From Geomobilimonas luticola (GTDB lineage: Bacteria; Desulfobacterota; Desulfuromonadia; Geobacterales; Geobacteraceae): a stretch of 64,000 bases of DNA. Below the pieces are notes generated by a model. That model searched no databases. It was not told the origin of the DNA and was given only the letters and a program-made list of their open reading frames with translations. Made by a program: the position numbers and the translations under genes. Shown here one piece after another: positions 24,440 through 33,596 of this stretch; position 1 is the stretch's first letter; every line of letters starts with the position of its first letter. The DNA is taken from positions 558,001 to 622,000 of the forward strand of contig NZ_JAHCVK010000001.1 of NCBI RefSeq assembly GCF_018476905.1, given 5' to 3'.

Positions 24440-27400
24440 ATGAGTCGCAAAATGGTAACCATTGACGGCAACACTGCGGCGGCCCATGTGGCCCATGCCA
24501 CCAACGAGGTGATTGCCATCTATCCCATTACGCCGTCATCGGTGATGGGGGAGATATCCGATGCCAAGAGCGCGGTCGGCGAGAAAAACATCTGGGGCAA
24601 CGTCCCCTCCGTGGTCGAGATGCAGTCCGAGGGGGGCGCCGCCGGTGCCGTTCACGGCGCCCTGCAGGCAGGCGCGCTGACCACCACCTTCACCGCCAGC
24701 CAGGGGCTTCTGCTGATGATCCCCAACATGTTCAAGATCGCCGGTGAGCTCACCTCCACGGTCTTCCATGTGTCGGCCCGGGCGATTGCCGCCCAGGCCC
24801 TCTCCATTTTCGGCGACCATTCGGACGTCATGTCCTGCCGCTCGACCGGTTGGGCCTTTCTCTGTTCCAACAACGTGCAGGAGGTTATGGACTTCGCCCT
24901 GATCGCCCAGTCCTCCACCCTGCGCAGCCGGGTACCTTTCCTGCACTATTTCGACGGCTTCCGTACCTCCCACGAAGTGCAGAAGGTTACCGAGCTGACC
25001 TTTGACGAGATGCGCGCGATGCTGGACGACAAGTTGATCGCCGAGCACAAGGGGCGTGGCCTCAACCCCGACAAGCCGGTAATGCGTGGTACCGCCCAGA
25101 ATCCGGATGTCTACTTCCAGGGTCGCGAGACCGTCAATCCCTACTATCCGGCCTGTGAGAAGATCGTGCAGGAGGAGATGGACAAGTTCGGCAAGCTGAC
25201 CGGCCGCAAGTACAAGCTGGTCGACTATGTCGGCGCCAAGGATGCCGAGCGGGTTGTTGTGGTCATGGGCTCCGGTGCCGACGTGGTGCAGGAGACCGTC
25301 GAGAACCTGGCCAGAAAGGGGGAGAAGGTCGGTGTGGTCAAGATCCGGCTCTATCGCCCCTTCCCACTGGATGCCTTTATCAAGGCCCTTCCCAAAACCG
25401 TCAAGAAGATCGCCGTGCTGGACCGCACCAAGGAGCCTGGCTCCCTGGGCGAGCCGATCTACCTGGACGTGCGCACCGCCATCGGCGAGGCCATGGCCAG
25501 CGGCAAGTTCAAGTGCGACGGCTACCCCGTCATCGTCGGCGGCCGCTACGGCCTCGGCTCCAAAGAGTTCAACCCTGCCATGGCCAAAGCGGTTCTGGAC
25601 AACCTCAAGGTTGCAAAGCCGAAGAACAAGTTCGTGGTCGGCATCGAGGAAGATGTCACCGGATGCAGCCTGAAGGTGGACTACTCCTACAAGAACCCGA
25701 TGGAAGGGGCCTACCAGGCCATGTTCTACGGCCTCGGTTCCGACGGCACCGTAGGGGCTAACAAGAACTCCATCAAGATCATCGGCGAGGAGACCAGCAA
25801 CAACGCCCAGGCCTACTTCGTGTACGACTCCAAGAAGGCCGGCTCCATGACCACCTCCCACCTGCGCTTCGGCAAGAAGCCGATCCGCGCTCCCTACCTG
25901 GTGCAGGAAGCCGACTTCGTCGCCTGCCACAACTTCTCCTTCCTGGAGAAATACGACATGCTGTCCAAGGCCAAGAATGGCGCTACCTTTCTGCTGAACG
26001 CCCCCTTCGGGCCCAAGGAAGTCTGGGACACCATGCCCAAAGAAGTGCAGCAGCAGATCATCGACAAAAAAATGAAATTCTTTGTGATCGACGGCGTCAA
26101 GCTGGGGAACGAAATCGGCCTGGGACCCCGCATCAACGTCATCATGCAGACCGCCTTTTTCAAGATATCCAACATCATACCGCTGAAGGACGCCGTGGCT
26201 TCCATCAAGGATGCCATCAAGAAGTCCTACGGCAAGGCGGGCGAGAAGGTGCTGGAGATGAACTACAAGGCCGTCGAAGCCGGCCTGAACAACTTCTACG
26301 AAGTGAAGGTTCCTGCCAAGGCATCCAGCAAGCTGAAAATGGCTGCCGCTGTCTCCGCCAAGGCGCCCAAGTTCGTGAAGGATGTCACCGGCGTGATCGT
26401 CGCCGGCCTGGGGGACAACCTGCCGGTATCCAAAATGCCGGCCGACGGCACCTTCCCGACTGCCACCTCCCAGTACGAGAAGCGCAACATCGCCATCGAC
26501 ATCCCGGTATGGGACGAAAAAATCTGCATCCAGTGCGGCATCTGCTCCTTTGTCTGCCCCCACGCCTCGGTGCGGATGAAGGCCTACGACGCCAAGGAGC
26601 TGAAGTCGGCACCCAAGACGTTCAAGTCGGTCGATTGTACCATCCCCGAAATGAAGGGTAAAAAGCTGACCGTCCAGGTGGCTCCGGAAGACTGTACCGG
26701 CTGCGGCGCCTGCGCCCACAACTGTCCGGCAAAGGACAAGCAGAACCCGAACCACAAGGCCCTGGACATGGCATTCCAGCCGCCGCTGCGTGCCCAGGAG
26801 GCCGAGAACTTCGACTTCTTCCTCAAGCTGCCCGATGTGGATGCGACCCAGGTCAAGCTGGAGACCTTGCGCAGCAACCAGCTGGTCCGCCCGCTGTTCG
26901 AGTTCTCCGGTGCCTGTGCCGGCTGCGGCGAGACCCCTTACCTGAAGCTTTTGACCCAGCTGTTCGGCGACCGGATGCTGATCGCCAACGCCACGGGCTG
27001 TTCCTCCATCTACGGCGGCAACCTTCCCACCACCCCTTACGCTCAGCGGGCTGACGGCCGCGGGCCGGCCTGGTCCAACTCCCTGTTCGAGGACAACGCT
27101 GAGTTCGGTTACGGCATGCGGTTGACCGTGGACCAGTTCACCAAGTCGGCCCTTGAATACCTGAACGAACTGATCGGCTGCGACTGCAAATCCTGCAAAC
27201 CCAACGTCAAGCTGATGAAGGAGATCGTTGCCGCCGATCAGACCGGTCAGGCCGGTATCGAAGCCCAGCGCAAGCGGGTCGACGAACTGAAGAAGGCGCT
27301 GAAAGGGTGCAAGGAACGGGCAGCCAAACTGTTGCTGCCGATCGCCGACTACCTGGTGAAGAAGTCGGTCTGGTGCATCGGTGGTGACGGCTGGGCCTAT

Positions 27401-28024
27401 GACATCGGCTTCGGCGGCCTGGACCACGTCATCGCCTCCGGCAAGAACATCAACCTGTTCGTGCTGGATACCGAGGTCTACTCCAACACCGGCGGCCAGG
27501 CCTCCAAGTCGACACCCATGGGAGCCGTTGCCCAGTTTGCCGCAGGCGGCAAGCCGGTTTCCAAGAAGGACCTGGGGATGATCGCCATGTCCTACGGCTC
27601 AGTGTACGTTGCCAACGTGTCGCTCGCCAATCCTGGCCAGTGCGTCAAGGCCATGCTTGAGGCCGAGGCTTTCGACGGCCCGTCTATCATCATCGCCTAC
27701 TCCCACTGCATCGCCCACGGCATCGACATGACGGCTGGCGTGGATGCCCAGAAGAAGGCAGTGCAGTCGGGCTACTGGCCGCTCTACCGCTACAACCCCG
27801 CCCTGGCTGCCGAGGGGAAGAACCCGCTGCAGCTGGACAGCAAGGCGGCCACCATTGACTTCATGGAGTACGCCAACAACGAGAACCGTTACCGCATGCT
27901 GAAGAAGGCCAACCCCAAGGCGGCCGATGCATTGATGAAGCAGGCCGGTGAATGGGCCAAGACCCATTTCGCCTATTACCAGAAGCTGGCTGCCCTCAAC
28001 TTCGAGGATTCCGGCAAGAAATAA
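24440..28024 (+). CDS. por: Pyruvate:ferredoxin (flavodoxin) oxidoreductase
   Basis: A single-chain 1194-residue enzyme interconverting pyruvate plus CoA and acetyl-CoA plus CO2, with reduction of ferredoxin. Domains in order: pyrimidine-binding domain (AIYPITPSS near residue 27), transketolase-like C domain, gamma domain, two [4Fe-4S] motifs (CIQCGICSFVCP at about 695 and CTGCGACAHNCP at about 752), a further CAGCGETPY cysteine pair (about 830) and the thiamine diphosphate domain (GDGWAYDIGFGG, about 982). ATG 24440 follows GGAGGAG. A terminator lies directly downstream, so it is transcribed as a single gene. Confidence 0.97.
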   Translation: MSRKMVTIDGNTAAAHVAHATNEVIAIYPITPSSVMGEISDAKSAVGEKNIWGNVPSVVEMQSEGGAAGAVHGALQAGALTTTFTASQGLLLMIPNMFKIAGELTSTVFHVSARAIAAQALSIFGDHSDVMSCRSTGWAFLCSNNVQEVMDFALIAQSSTLRSRVPFLHYFDGFRTSHEVQKVTELTFDEMRAMLDDKLIAEHKGRGLNPDKPVMRGTAQNPDVYFQGRETVNPYYPACEKIVQEEMDKFGKLTGRKYKLVDYVGAKDAERVVVVMGSGADVVQETVENLARKGEKVGVVKIRLYRPFPLDAFIKALPKTVKKIAVLDRTKEPGSLGEPIYLDVRTAIGEAMASGKFKCDGYPVIVGGRYGLGSKEFNPAMAKAVLDNLKVAKPKNKFVVGIEEDVTGCSLKVDYSYKNPMEGAYQAMFYGLGSDGTVGANKNSIKIIGEETSNNAQAYFVYDSKKAGSMTTSHLRFGKKPIRAPYLVQEADFVACHNFSFLEKYDMLSKAKNGATFLLNAPFGPKEVWDTMPKEVQQQIIDKKMKFFVIDGVKLGNEIGLGPRINVIMQTAFFKISNIIPLKDAVASIKDAIKKSYGKAGEKVLEMNYKAVEAGLNNFYEVKVPAKASSKLKMAAAVSAKAPKFVKDVTGVIVAGLGDNLPVSKMPADGTFPTATSQYEKRNIAIDIPVWDEKICIQCGICSFVCPHASVRMKAYDAKELKSAPKTFKSVDCTIPEMKGKKLTVQVAPEDCTGCGACAHNCPAKDKQNPNHKALDMAFQPPLRAQEAENFDFFLKLPDVDATQVKLETLRSNQLVRPLFEFSGACAGCGETPYLKLLTQLFGDRMLIANATGCSSIYGGNLPTTPYAQRADGRGPAWSNSLFEDNAEFGYGMRLTVDQFTKSALEYLNELIGCDCKSCKPNVKLMKEIVAADQTGQAGIEAQRKRVDELKKALKGCKERAAKLLLPIADYLVKKSVWCIGGDGWAYDIGFGGLDHVIASGKNINLFVLDTEVYSNTGGQASKSTPMGAVAQFAAGGKPVSKKDLGMIAMSYGSVYVANVSLANPGQCVKAMLEAEAFDGPSIIIAYSHCIAHGIDMTAGVDAQKKAVQSGYWPLYRYNPALAAEGKNPLQLDSKAATIDFMEYANNENRYRMLKKANPKAADALMKQAGEWAKTHFAYYQKLAALNFEDSGKK

Positions 28025-28048
28025 TCGTTGCACCCACGTTGTCCGAAA

Positions 28049-28076
28049 GCCCCGGCGGGAAACTGCCGGGGCTTTT
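28049..28076 (+). terminator. Intrinsic terminator after por
   Basis: A perfect 8-bp GC-rich stem (GCCCCGGC / GCCGGGGC) with an 8-base loop is followed by TTTT, 25 bases after the por stop codon. Confidence 0.85.
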
Positions 28077-28179
28077 CCGTGTTTAGCCGGTAAATGGTCG
28101 AAAAACCTTGAAAGGGTAGCTTGTTTCTGCTATATCTAGCCGCTGCCGGCAAATTCTCTCACCGCACAAGGGGTGCTCC

Positions 28180-28671
28180 ATGGCGAATCCTCAGATGGTG
28201 ATGTATGATGAGGAATTCAAACAGATAAACGTCGTTATCGAAAAGCTGCTGCGGGAAGCCAATGCCAAGGTGATTTTTCTGGTGGACAAGAACGGTCAGC
28301 TGATTTCCGGTGTTGGCGAGGTGGAGCGGTTCGATACCACGTCGCTGGCGTCCCTGACCGCCGGCAACATCGCCGCCACCGGTGGGCTTGCCAAACTGAT
28401 CGGCGAAAAGGAGTTCTCCATCCTCTTCCACGAAGGGGAAAAAGACAACCTCCACATCTCCATCGTCGGCGGGCGGGTTATCCTCGTGGTGCTGTTCGAT
28501 AGCCGTTCCTCCCTCGGATTGGTCCGGCTCCGGGTGAAAAAAGCGTCTGACGAATTGACCACCATCTTCAACCGGCTTCTCGAGAAGGCCGAGGAGAAGG
28601 AAAAGAGCGGCGAAACCGATTTCCCCTTCGCGGAAATCACCGACGACGACATAGACAATCTCTTCAGCTGA
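28180..28671 (+). CDS. mglB: Roadblock/LC7 protein, MglB-like
   Basis: A 163-residue Roadblock/LC7-domain protein (FLVDKNGQLISGVG, then DTTSLASLTAGNIAATGGLA). In Myxococcus, MglB is the GTPase-activating partner of MglA and sets cell polarity for motility. It is followed 18 bases later by the MglA gene, so the two are an operon. The C-terminal tail is acidic. The symbol is assigned on fold plus neighbour. Confidence 0.88.
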   Translation: MANPQMVMYDEEFKQINVVIEKLLREANAKVIFLVDKNGQLISGVGEVERFDTTSLASLTAGNIAATGGLAKLIGEKEFSILFHEGEKDNLHISIVGGRVILVVLFDSRSSLGLVRLRVKKASDELTTIFNRLLEKAEEKEKSGETDFPFAEITDDDIDNLFS

Positions 28672-28689
28672 AACTTGAGGTAACGGCAG

Positions 28690-29277
28690 ATGTCCTTTAT
28701 CAACTACGCATCCCGGGAGATAAACTGCAAGATCGTTTATTACGGGCCGGGCCTGTGTGGCAAGACCACGAACCTGCAGTTTGTCTACCAGAAGACCGCC
28801 CCCGACGCCAAGGGGAAGATGATCAGCCTGGCGACGGAAACTGAGCGGACCCTTTTCTTCGACTTTCTGCCGCTGGCTCTGGGGGAGATCCGGGGGTTCA
28901 AGACCCGGTTTCACCTCTACACCGTGCCGGGGCAGGTGTTCTATGATGCGTCCCGCAAACTGATTCTCAAGGGTGTGGACGGTGTCGTCTTCGTTGCCGA
29001 CTCGCAGGAAGAGAGGATGGACGCCAACATCGAATCGCTGGAGAACCTCCGAATCAACCTGGTTGAGCAGGGGTACGACCTGGACAAGATTCCCTACGTT
29101 GTCCAGTACAACAAGCGCGACCTCCCGAACATCGTTACGGTCGAAGAACTGCGCCGGGAACTGAATCCGACCAATGTCCCCGACTTCGAGGCATGTGCCT
29201 CCACCGGCGAAGGTGTGTTCGAGACCCTCAAGGCGGTGGCGAAACTGATTCTCATCGACCTGAAAAAGGGTAAATAG
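28690..29277 (+). CDS. mglA: Small Ras-like GTPase MglA
   Basis: A 195-residue Ras-superfamily GTPase. The P-loop is [10 protein letters not shown] (about 18-27), where MglA proteins have Gly-rich GPGLxGKT. The switch II region is [13 protein letters not shown] (about 78-90), with the proline and the TVPGQ typical of MglA, and NKRD (about 141-144) gives guanine specificity. It switches cell poles with MglB and controls type IV pilus or gliding polarity. A bidirectional-looking terminator follows. Confidence 0.95.
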   Translation: MSFINYASREINCKIVYYGPGLCGKTTNLQFVYQKTAPDAKGKMISLATETERTLFFDFLPLALGEIRGFKTRFHLYTVPGQVFYDASRKLILKGVDGVVFVADSQEERMDANIESLENLRINLVEQGYDLDKIPYVVQYNKRDLPNIVTVEELRRELNPTNVPDFEACASTGEGVFETLKAVAKLILIDLKKGK

Positions 29278-29307
29278 CCGGCTCAACACTGTTGCCGCAG
29301 ATAACAA

Positions 29308-29336
29308 AGCCCGTGAGACGCTCTCACGGGCTTTTT
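29308..29336 (+). terminator. Intrinsic terminator after mglA
   Basis: The stem AGCCCGTGAGA / TCTCACGGGCT encloses a very short loop and ends in TTTTT. It lies between mglA and the convergent mobA gene and could serve both directions. Confidence 0.85.
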
Positions 29337-29364
29337 GCGTTTTCGTTGGTCGAATGGTGCCTAT

Positions 29365-29955
29365 TTATTTTCCGCGTGCTCTTTCGTAGTCGTCCGGGGT
29401 GTTGAGGTTGAGAAAGGAGGTGCCGGATGGATCGAGAGCGTTGAGTTCCGCCTTCTCGACGTAACGGGTCCTGACGTGGGAATAGAGATCGTTGATGCGG
29501 ACATTGCCCGTCTCTAGCATCTGGCGCATCGGCTCCAGGCATGCCTTTGCATAGACGGCAAAGAGGGGTTCCGCACCGTGGGCGGTAATGGGGACCACGG
29601 CATCGTAGTCATCCCGCCGTGAGATGAGATACTGCATGATCGCTGCGTTTGGAAAGGGGATGTCGCAGGGGATGGCGAAGATTGCAGGGGTGATTGCATG
29701 GCTCAGACCGGTGTAGAGGCCACCCAGGGAGCTGCCGGGATAGATGTCGGCCACCATCGGCAGAGCGTAGGCGCCGAACCGTTCCGGCCGGTTGCCGACC
29801 AGGAGCACCGTGCCGCAGACCTCCCGGCAAACCTCCAGAGCCCGCTCGATGAGCGGTCGGCCGTCGAGGTCGAGAAACGCCTTGTCAGTTCCCATCCTGC
29901 GGCTCTGGCCACCGACGAGGATGACGCCGGTTATGTCGGGGTTGGAGGAGGACAT
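29365..29955 (-). CDS. mobA: Molybdenum cofactor guanylyltransferase
   Basis: A 196-residue nucleotidyltransferase. The N-terminal signature is GVILVGGQSRRMGTDKA (about 10-26), with DGRPLIERAL following and FAIPCDIPF (about 92-100) supplying the metal-binding aspartate. MobA attaches GMP to molybdopterin to make the cofactor of nitrate, formate and other molybdoenzymes. It is transcribed convergently with mglA and ends close to that terminator. No other molybdenum genes are beside it. Confidence 0.9.
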   Translation of the reverse strand: MSSSNPDITGVILVGGQSRRMGTDKAFLDLDGRPLIERALEVCREVCGTVLLVGNRPERFGAYALPMVADIYPGSSLGGLYTGLSHAITPAIFAIPCDIPFPNAAIMQYLISRRDDYDAVVPITAHGAEPLFAVYAKACLEPMRQMLETGNVRINDLYSHVRTRYVEKAELNALDPSGTSFLNLNTPDDYERARGK

Positions 29956-30036
29956 GGGTGGTATAGTACCGTGTTCTCCCTTTGGCCGTCAAAAGAATTC
30001 GCGGGTTGTCGTCAGTTCCGGTAGAGTGGGTCTGCG

Positions 30037-30957
30037 TCAGGACGGCTCGGGGTCGGTGAGCTCTTCGATGGGAGGCGCGATCTGCTCTTGAAGCGGTTCG
30101 GACCTTCCGGGCATGATTTCCGAAATCAGCATGCCGGCAATGATCAGGACTGCGCCGAGGTAGCCGATCATGCCGAGCCGCTCGCCGGCGGCAAGGTAGG
30201 CGTATATCGCCGCGAAAACCGGTTCGGTGCAGAAGATCAGCGCGGTATGGGTAGGGCTGATCCAGCGCTGCATGGATGTCTGGACGAGGAAGGCGAATAC
30301 TGTGGCAAACAGCGAACAGATGAGGAGGGCGGGGAGAATCCCGGGGTGGTAGACGGCCACCGGCTGGTGGTTGGCCGTGGCCATCACGGCACTGAGAAAC
30401 GCCACGGTGCCGATCTGGAGCGTGGTGAGCCAGTAGATGTCGCTGCCCGGTTTCCGGGCGAAACTGCTCGTCAGCAGCAGGTGGAGCGCGACACAGACGG
30501 CGCAGACGGCGGCCAGGATATCGCCGTGGTTGAACGTCCAGCTGCCGTTGGTGCAGAGGAGGAACAACCCCGTCACGGAGAAGGTCACCGCCAGTTTGAT
30601 GTTGGCCGGGATCGGCTGGCGCAGGACGAGGGAGGCGATGATCGGCACGAAGACCACGTTGAGCCCTGTCAGGAAGCCGGTGTTGGAAGCTGACGTAGAG
30701 AGAAGCGCGACGGTCTGGAAGGCGAAGGCGGCGAACAGGAAAGCCCCGAGCACGACGCCGTCCATGATGGTTCTGCCGGTCGGGAGGGGTCGCCGGATCA
30801 GCACGAAGGCGAGCAGTATGACAAAGGCGATGGTGAACCGCTGGGCAAGGAAGACATACACATCGACCTGGGAAATCGCCTCCTTGACGACGGTGAAGGT
30901 GATTCCCCAGAAGAAGGTGGTGATGAGCAGCAGCGTAGCGGCGAGGAATTTGTTCAT
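30037..30957 (-). CDS. EamA/DMT-family transporter
   Basis: A 306-residue inner-membrane protein with about ten hydrophobic helices in two EamA repeats (for example TLLLITTFFWGITFTVVKEA at the start and GERLGMIGYLGAVLIIAGML near the end). ATG 30957 was chosen because the longer frame adds a polar segment before the first helix. DMT transporters export amino acids or other small metabolites; the substrate is not predictable. It is divergent from the amino-acid binding protein gene at 31156 and one of five EamA genes in this window. Confidence 0.85.
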   Translation of the reverse strand: MNKFLAATLLLITTFFWGITFTVVKEAISQVDVYVFLAQRFTIAFVILLAFVLIRRPLPTGRTIMDGVVLGAFLFAAFAFQTVALLSTSASNTGFLTGLNVVFVPIIASLVLRQPIPANIKLAVTFSVTGLFLLCTNGSWTFNHGDILAAVCAVCVALHLLLTSSFARKPGSDIYWLTTLQIGTVAFLSAVMATANHQPVAVYHPGILPALLICSLFATVFAFLVQTSMQRWISPTHTALIFCTEPVFAAIYAYLAAGERLGMIGYLGAVLIIAGMLISEIMPGRSEPLQEQIAPPIEELTDPEPS

Positions 30958-31074
30958 AACAGGTGATCTTTCCATGGAGCAAGGCCGATAACGGGATGGA
31001 CCTCCTCCGTCACGACGCAGCAGGCCAGTCATTTTGAACTTGATGGAGCTGAAAAGTCAATTGGAAAAGTTAGA

Positions 31075-31085
31075 TGGTCTTACCA
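31075..31085. promoter_or_regulatory. TGGTNNNACCA operator, FadR-type
   Basis: TGGTCTTACCA matches the palindromic pattern bound by many FCD-type GntR regulators and lies 6 bases upstream of the -35 box at 31092. The same pattern recurs at the putA and livH promoters in this window, so the regulator encoded at 36627-37343 is the likely binder. Confidence 0.55.
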
Positions 31086-31091
31086 AAGCGG

Positions 31092-31120
31092 TTGACTTCA
31101 TCAAAAAAACGTTTTATCTT
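31092..31120 (+). promoter_or_regulatory. Sigma-70 type promoter of the amino-acid ABC operon
   Basis: TTGACT (31092-31097) and TATCTT (31115-31120) are separated by exactly 17 bases and lie 36 bases upstream of the binding-protein ATG. Confidence 0.6.
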
Positions 31121-31155
31121 TCCGAAAATAAATTCCACATGTGCATGGAGGTAGT

Positions 31156-31914
31156 ATGAAAAAACTGAGAACGCTGACTCTGCTTGCCGCCGCGAGTATT
31201 CTTACGTTTGCCGTGTCTTCGACGGCTTTTGCCGGCAAGGACCTGAAGTCCGTGACCTTTGCCACTGACGCGACCTGGCCCCCCATGGAGATGGTCGATG
31301 CCAACAAGAACATCGTCGGATTCGAAATAGACCTGATGAACGAGATTGCCAAGGCTGCCGGATTCACGCCGGTTTACAAGAACACCGCCTGGGACGGGAT
31401 TTTCGCCGGACTTGCCACCGGCCGCTACGACGCAGTCCTCTCCTCCGTCACCATCACGGATGAGCGGAAGAAGCAGTTCGACTTTTCCGATCCCTACATC
31501 AGCGTCGGTCAGATCCTCGTTGTCTCCAAGAAGGAGGGGAACGTCAAGGTGCTTGCGGACCTGAAGGGGAAGAAGGTCGGTGCCCAGATCGGCACGACCG
31601 GTGCCTTTGAAACCAAGAAGGTTGCCGGGGTCGAACTGAAAACCTACGACGAAGTCGGGCTTGCCTTCGAAGACATGGCGGCCGGCCGTATCTCCGGCGT
31701 CGTCTGCGATGAGCCGACCGCTGCCCATTACGCGCTGCAGCGCCAGGAGTACAAGGAAAAGTTCAAGATCGTCGGTAAGTCCTTTACCTCAGAGGCCTAC
31801 GGCGTTGCCGTCCAGAAGGGTAACAAGGAACTGGTTGCCCTCCTCAACAAGGGTATCAAGGCGGTCAAGGCGAAGAAGATCGACGAGAAACTGAAGAAGA
31901 AATGGCTCAGATAA
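31156..31914 (+). CDS. Polar amino-acid ABC transporter, periplasmic binding protein
   Basis: A 252-residue family 3 solute-binding protein. It has a signal peptide (MKKLRTLTLLAAASILTFAV, cleavage near AFA-G). The mature part carries the family signature VGFEIDLMNEIAKAAGF and the VTITDERKKQFDFSDPY segment. It delivers a polar amino acid or similar ligand to the permease and ATPase encoded just downstream. A strong hairpin separates it from the permease, which would allow extra production of the binding protein. Confidence 0.92.
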   Translation: MKKLRTLTLLAAASILTFAVSSTAFAGKDLKSVTFATDATWPPMEMVDANKNIVGFEIDLMNEIAKAAGFTPVYKNTAWDGIFAGLATGRYDAVLSSVTITDERKKQFDFSDPYISVGQILVVSKKEGNVKVLADLKGKKVGAQIGTTGAFETKKVAGVELKTYDEVGLAFEDMAAGRISGVVCDEPTAAHYALQRQEYKEKFKIVGKSFTSEAYGVAVQKGNKELVALLNKGIKAVKAKKIDEKLKKKWLR

Positions 31915-31928
31915 GATACGCCAAGATC

Positions 31929-31970
31929 GGCAAGGCCGGAAAGGGGCTACCGCTTTCCGGCCTTGCCGTG
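31929..31970 (+). terminator. Strong hairpin between binding protein and permease genes
   Basis: A perfect 15-bp stem (GGCAAGGCCGGAAAG and its complement, 31929-31967) with a 9-base loop. It is followed by GTGTAAAA and not by a T-run, so it is more likely a partial terminator or an mRNA-stabilising element at the end of the abundant binding-protein message. Confidence 0.65.
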
Positions 31971-32019
31971 TAAAAAACGGGTCGGACCTTATCCCCTGAC
32001 GGAGACGCAAGCTGAACGT

Positions 32020-32808
32020 ATGATGAATATGGAACACGACAACAAGCCAATTGAAGTGGGAGATGGCGCTGCCATTCCGACCAAGGCGGACGCCGGACTC
32101 TTCACCGCCTGGCGTATCTCTTTCCTGGGGGCGGTCGGCGCTCTTGCCTATCTTGTTATTGCAAAGCCCGATCCCTACCTGAACATCCTCAAATTCGTTC
32201 CCGATGGCATCGTCGTTACCTTCAAGGTTACGATCGGAGCGATTCTCCTCTCCCTGGTACTGGGTCTCCTGACGGGGCTGGGGCGGATATCGGGCAACCG
32301 GTTCTTCAACGGCATCGCCTCGGTCTATGTCGAGGTCATTCGCGGCATCCCTCTGCTGGTCCAGATTTTCTACATCTATTACGCTCTGGGGCGGATCGTT
32401 CACGTTCCCGACATGCTGAGCGCCATTATCGCCATGGCTGTCTGTTATGGCGCCTATATGGGGGAGGTCTTCCGGGCGGGGATACAGTCCATTCCCAAGG
32501 GGCAGATGGAGGCGGCCCTCTCCCTCGGGATGACCCGTTCTCAGGCCATGGGGCACGTCATTCTCCCCCAGGCGGTCAAGGTCGTGCTCCCTCCCATCGG
32601 CAACGAGTTCATCGCCCTGCTGAAGGATTCGTCCCTCGTCTCCATCCTGGCGGTATCCGACCTGCTCCGGCGGGGACGAGAATACGCGTCGGAATCCTTT
32701 GCCTACTTCGAGACGTACACGATCATTGCCCTGGTCTATCTGATCATCACCCTGATCCTGTCGAAGCTCATCGGCATGATGGAGGAGCGTATCAATGAAA
32801 ACAGGTGA
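32020..32808 (+). CDS. Polar amino-acid ABC transporter permease
   Basis: A 262-residue HisMQ-type permease. Several membrane helices are visible ([13 protein letters not shown] near the start), and [24 protein letters not shown] begins the core domain. The ATPase-coupling EAA-type loop is [22 protein letters not shown], followed by [14 protein letters not shown]. Several adjacent ATGs (32020, 32023, 32029) are possible starts. It overlaps the ATPase gene by 14 bases. Confidence 0.9.
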   Translation: MMNMEHDNKPIEVGDGAAIPTKADAGLFTAWRISFLGAVGALAYLVIAKPDPYLNILKFVPDGIVVTFKVTIGAILLSLVLGLLTGLGRISGNRFFNGIASVYVEVIRGIPLLVQIFYIYYALGRIVHVPDMLSAIIAMAVCYGAYMGEVFRAGIQSIPKGQMEAALSLGMTRSQAMGHVILPQAVKVVLPPIGNEFIALLKDSSLVSILAVSDLLRRGREYASESFAYFETYTIIALVYLIITLILSKLIGMMEERINENR

Positions 32809-33541
32809 TCAGCGCCGGATGATAGAGGCACGGGACGTAGTCAAGTATTTCGGGCGGTTCAAGGCGCTCGACCGGGTTTCCTTCGATGTCCGGGAAGGAG
32901 AGAAGGTGGTCATCCTCGGGCCGAGCGGTTCCGGCAAGAGCACCCTGCTCCGCTCCATCAACCAGCTGGAAACGATCGATGCGGGGCGGATCGTGGTCAA
33001 CGGCATCGACATCAACGATCCCGCCACCGACATCACCCGGGTGCGGGAAGAGGTGGGGATGGTCTTCCAGTCCTTCAACCTCTTTCCCCACAAGACCGTC
33101 CTGGAAAACCTCACCCTTGCCCAGGTGGTGGTGCGCAAGCGCTCCCGCCAGGAAGCCCGGGAAAAGGGGCTGGAGCTTCTCCGGAAGGTCGGCATCGCGG
33201 AAAAGGCGGACGTCTTTCCCGGGCGGCTGTCCGGTGGGCAGCAGCAGCGGGTAGCCATCGCCCGCTCCCTTGCCATGGACCCCAAGCTGATGCTCTTCGA
33301 CGAGCCGACGTCGGCACTGGACCCGGAGATGATCGGCGAGGTCCTGGATGTCATGAAGGGGCTTGCCCGGGAGGGGATGACCATGGTAGTAGTGACCCAC
33401 GAGATGGGATTTGCCCGGGAAGTGGCCGACCGGGTCATCTTCATGGACCACGGTGCGATCGTGGAGGAGGGGACGCCGGAACATTTCTTCACCTCCCCGA
33501 CCCACGAGCGGACCAAGCTGTTCCTCAGCCAGATTCTGTAG
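32795..33541 (+). CDS. Polar amino-acid ABC transporter ATPase
   Basis: A 248-residue ATPase of the GlnQ/HisP type. Walker A is GPSGSGKST (about residues 41-49), the signature [16 protein letters not shown] lies near 144-159, Walker B is [12 protein letters not shown] (about 168) and the H-loop is VVTHEMGF (about 201). A GGAGGAG ribosome site sits 8 bases before ATG 32795 inside the permease gene. It powers the importer encoded by the two preceding genes. Confidence 0.94.
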   Translation: MKTGDQRRMIEARDVVKYFGRFKALDRVSFDVREGEKVVILGPSGSGKSTLLRSINQLETIDAGRIVVNGIDINDPATDITRVREEVGMVFQSFNLFPHKTVLENLTLAQVVVRKRSRQEAREKGLELLRKVGIAEKADVFPGRLSGGQQQRVAIARSLAMDPKLMLFDEPTSALDPEMIGEVLDVMKGLAREGMTMVVVTHEMGFAREVADRVIFMDHGAIVEEGTPEHFFTSPTHERTKLFLSQIL

Positions 33542-33596
33542 AAGTGCTGCAAAATTTTATTGTCATGTGTAGTACCTAACCACAAAGGAGGTAGTA

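Noticed and set aside
24536-27427. Minus-strand open frame of 963 codons
   Set aside because: It lies wholly antisense to the pyruvate:ferredoxin oxidoreductase gene, has no recognisable domain and reflects high-GC third positions.
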